From an uncultured Oscillospiraceae bacterium (GTDB taxonomy: Bacteria > Bacillota > Clostridia > Oscillospirales > Acutalibacteraceae), in assembly GCA_900549155.1 (NCBI GenBank), contig URNF01000101.1:1-7896 (forward strand): a stretch of DNA of 7,896 nucleotides. Reading direction: 5' to 3'. How positions within the stretch are numbered: position 1 is the first letter of the stretch; each line of letters begins with the position of its first letter. The notes beneath the pieces are model-generated. The model did not search any database. It was not told where the DNA came from and saw only the letters and a list, made by a program, of their open reading frames with translations. A program made the position numbers and the translations under genes. Below are positions 6,075 to 7,896 of this stretch, in pieces.

Positions 6075-7896
6075 TCATCTGATCGCCGACGGTTTTGACG
6101 ACGGCACGTCGCCCCACCCCGGCGTGAAAATGCCTTTCTCCCGCATGGCGGCAAGATCGCCGAAAAGCGGCGAAATGTCCGAAAAGATGCGGAAGGTCAG
6201 ACGCACAGTCCTGCCGACACAGGCGGTCGGCACGGAGAAAACATAGGGCGCGCAATGTCGCACCGCCGCCTTTTCGCCGTTTATGAACAGCTCCGTATAA
6301 TACGGCGCTGCATCGGGCAGCGCGACAAACGGGCGATCGACAAACACATCCCGCTCGAAGGTGACGTGCCCGAAAAAGCCGCCGTGTCCCGTGCGGGCGG
6401 AAAGTCCCACGTCCGCGACATCAAAATTGCCCGAAAGGATGACGGCGGGCAGATACGGATAGTCCGCGATCGCGCACGAAAAGGTGTGTTTGCCTTTTGT
6501 GAGCGTCATTTCCGCCGTCCTGTACAGGTCGTCAAAGCACCCCGTGAGAGCGTGCGTGGCGGCGGTGGCTTTGATTGACTTGCCGTCGACAAGCACGGTG
6601 TCGCCGCCCTCAAAGCTGCGCACGTGCATCCGCAGGGGCATATCCGTTTCCACCGTCAGCGTGCATGTCTGTGCTTTCAAAAAGCACAGGCGGCAAACAT
6701 TGTCGGCAGCGCCGACAAAATGCATATCCCGCAGCGACAGCGGCAGCACGTCCCGTTTTTCCTCCGTCGCCGTGGCAATGTTCTCAAAATACTGCACACC
6801 GAAGCCGTAAAAATCAAACGGCACCCGCCGCTCCCCGTCTCGGAGCACAAGCGTCCTTTTTTCTTTCAGCGCATTTTCCCGCGACACGACCAAAAGGCTG
6901 CCATCGTCATATTGCTTCACGAGAATATCCTGCGGCAGTGTGTCGTCGGTCTCGGTGATCAAGACTGCCGCCTGCGCGGGCAGCAGTGCCTTTAGGAGCA
7001 TCTTTATATCATACAGCGTTTCGGCATCGTTTTCCAGCCGATAGCCGTCCTTTTCCACGAGGACCGTATACGCCGAAAACGCGTCCTCTTCCTCGCTCAG
7101 CACGCGCAGGGAAATCTGATTTTTGATAAAGGTGTCCATGAGCATCGCCAGTCGGTCATAGACGGTCTGCTCGTCATGCTGCCCGCAAGCCTGCAGATAT
7201 GCCGTGTACGGCATGCGGACACCGACCGCCGCCTTTGCCCTTTTTGCGGCGATTTTTGCCGCAAGCACGCTGTCGTCCGCCAAGCATTTCACGCCCGCGA
7301 AATCGGGGTTATACAGATTGAAATTGTCAAAGAAATCGGGCTTTTGGATGTTCCCTCTGCCGTCGAGGTGCGAAATGGCGATGAAATAGCGATCCACGCC
7401 GTAGGCGGCGGCATAAAACAGCATCTGCTTTCTGCGGGCAAAGGACAGCGAGCAGGGGCCGAGCGCGAAAAGCTCCGCCATGGCGTGCCGCTTGCCGTGA
7501 TATTTTTGGTTGTCGATCATGGAAAACAGCATATCGTTGTGCACGCCGAACTTTGTCGGAATTTCGTCGACGCCCGGCTGCGGAACATGCTCGAAAAAAT
7601 GAAACCAGTTGCCCGTCACCCGCGTTGCCCGCAGCGGATTTTCGTCGTCCAGCGTGTGACCGGTCAAAAGGAGACGGTGAGCTTTGCACCAGCGGGCGAC
7701 CCTGTCGATATAGGCGTTTTTGAGCCGATCGGAAATAAGCTCCCGAAAGACACGCGGAAAATACGTGCAGCTTTCGCCCCGCTCGAACGCTTCCGCATCC
7801 GCCAGGAGATCGTTGCCGCAGGCGGCGCAATAGTCTTTTTCCAAACCGTCATAATAGGGATACATCCCCTTTTCATTGGCGGTATAGATAAAGCTC
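6075..7896 (-). CDS. Putative large glycoside hydrolase, N-terminus beyond the window
   Basis: The frame is open to the window edge; 606 residues are visible and the true start lies outside. An ATG at 7865 is in frame but has coherent coding sequence before it (SFIYTANEKG), and GGGG abuts it too closely for a binding site, so I reject it as the start. The block ISDRLKNAYIDRVARWCKAH (54-73) followed by LLLTGHTLDDENP and then PQPGVDEIP (105-113) resembles the barrel of GH106-like alpha-L-rhamnosidase relatives, where 'WC...tGH...E' and 'PG(i/v)D' recur. Residues ~480-575 resemble a galactose-binding-like beta-sandwich: the GGFFGH region, then YTELFINGEKAAVRHCAPYVF (533-553), as in GH2-type sugar-binding domains. 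The substrate is unknown. It is translated just ahead of the second glycosidase-like gene, suggesting the two act on the same glycan. The family assignment is tentative. Confidence 0.68.
   Translation of the reverse strand, partial: SFIYTANEKGMYPYYDGLEKDYCAACGNDLLADAEAFERGESCTYFPRVFRELISDRLKNAYIDRVARWCKAHRLLLTGHTLDDENPLRATRVTGNWFHFFEHVPQPGVDEIPTKFGVHNDMLFSMIDNQKYHGKRHAMAELFALGPCSLSFARRKQMLFYAAAYGVDRYFIAISHLDGRGNIQKPDFFDNFNLYNPDFAGVKCLADDSVLAAKIAAKRAKAAVGVRMPYTAYLQACGQHDEQTVYDRLAMLMDTFIKNQISLRVLSEEEDAFSAYTVLVEKDGYRLENDAETLYDIKMLLKALLPAQAAVLITETDDTLPQDILVKQYDDGSLLVVSRENALKEKRTLVLRDGERRVPFDFYGFGVQYFENIATATEEKRDVLPLSLRDMHFVGAADNVCRLCFLKAQTCTLTVETDMPLRMHVRSFEGGDTVLVDGKSIKATAATHALTGCFDDLYRTAEMTLTKGKHTFSCAIADYPYLPAVILSGNFDVADVGLSARTGHGGFFGHVTFERDVFVDRPFVALPDAAPYYTELFINGEKAAVRHCAPYVFSVPTACVGRTVRLTFRIFSDISPLFGDLAAMREKGIFTPGWGDVPSSKPSAIR

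Noticed and set aside
7863..7865. ATG as the start of the right-hand glycosidase-like gene
   Set aside because: The frame continues upstream without a stop to the window edge, and the only G-rich stretch touches the ATG, so the gene most likely starts outside the window.

Overview
The window looks like chromosomal DNA of a GC-rich member of the Clostridia (Oscillospiraceae/Ruminococcaceae-like). The evidence is a lysine-box riboswitch with an intrinsic terminator, AGGAGG-type ribosome binding sites, a lipoprotein-type ABC transporter binding protein and large intracellular-type glycosidase-like genes. The taxonomic placement is inference. No mobile element, CRISPR array, tRNA or rRNA was seen.

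Layout. (1) At the left edge, about 45 codons of what looks like the C-terminal end of FeoB run on the plus strand. The first ~60 bases read much better on the minus strand as the N-terminal part of a family 2 glycosyltransferase, so the edge may be a rearrangement or an assembly chimera. (2) Positions 226-1341 (+) encode a membrane-anchored DUF3810-type putative zinc metallopeptidase with its own extended -10 promoter. (3) Positions 1341-1373 hold a bidirectional terminator between convergent genes. (4) Positions 1380-4097 (-) are a complete lysine-responsive transport operon. A consensus promoter (-35 at 4092-4097, -10 at 4069-4074) drives an L-box aptamer (3886-4048), a readable antiterminator/terminator switch (3815-3901), a binding lipoprotein, a permease and an ATPase. 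(5) Positions 4116-7896 (-) hold two adjacent glycosidase-like genes in one operon; the upstream one runs off the right edge.

How the parts work together. When lysine is scarce, the leader should fold into the antiterminator and the importer genes should be transcribed; when lysine is plentiful, the aptamer should allow the terminator to form. The riboswitch therefore predicts lysine as the cargo of a transporter that sequence similarity alone would call only 'polar amino acid'.

The most unusual item is the binding protein. Its two lobes appear in swapped order: the half that normally comes second follows directly after the lipoprotein signal, and the half that normally comes first ends the protein. 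This looks like a natural circular permutation in a gene that otherwise appears intact. The two glycosidase-like proteins are remote members of TIM-barrel hydrolase groups and their substrate cannot be read from the sequence.
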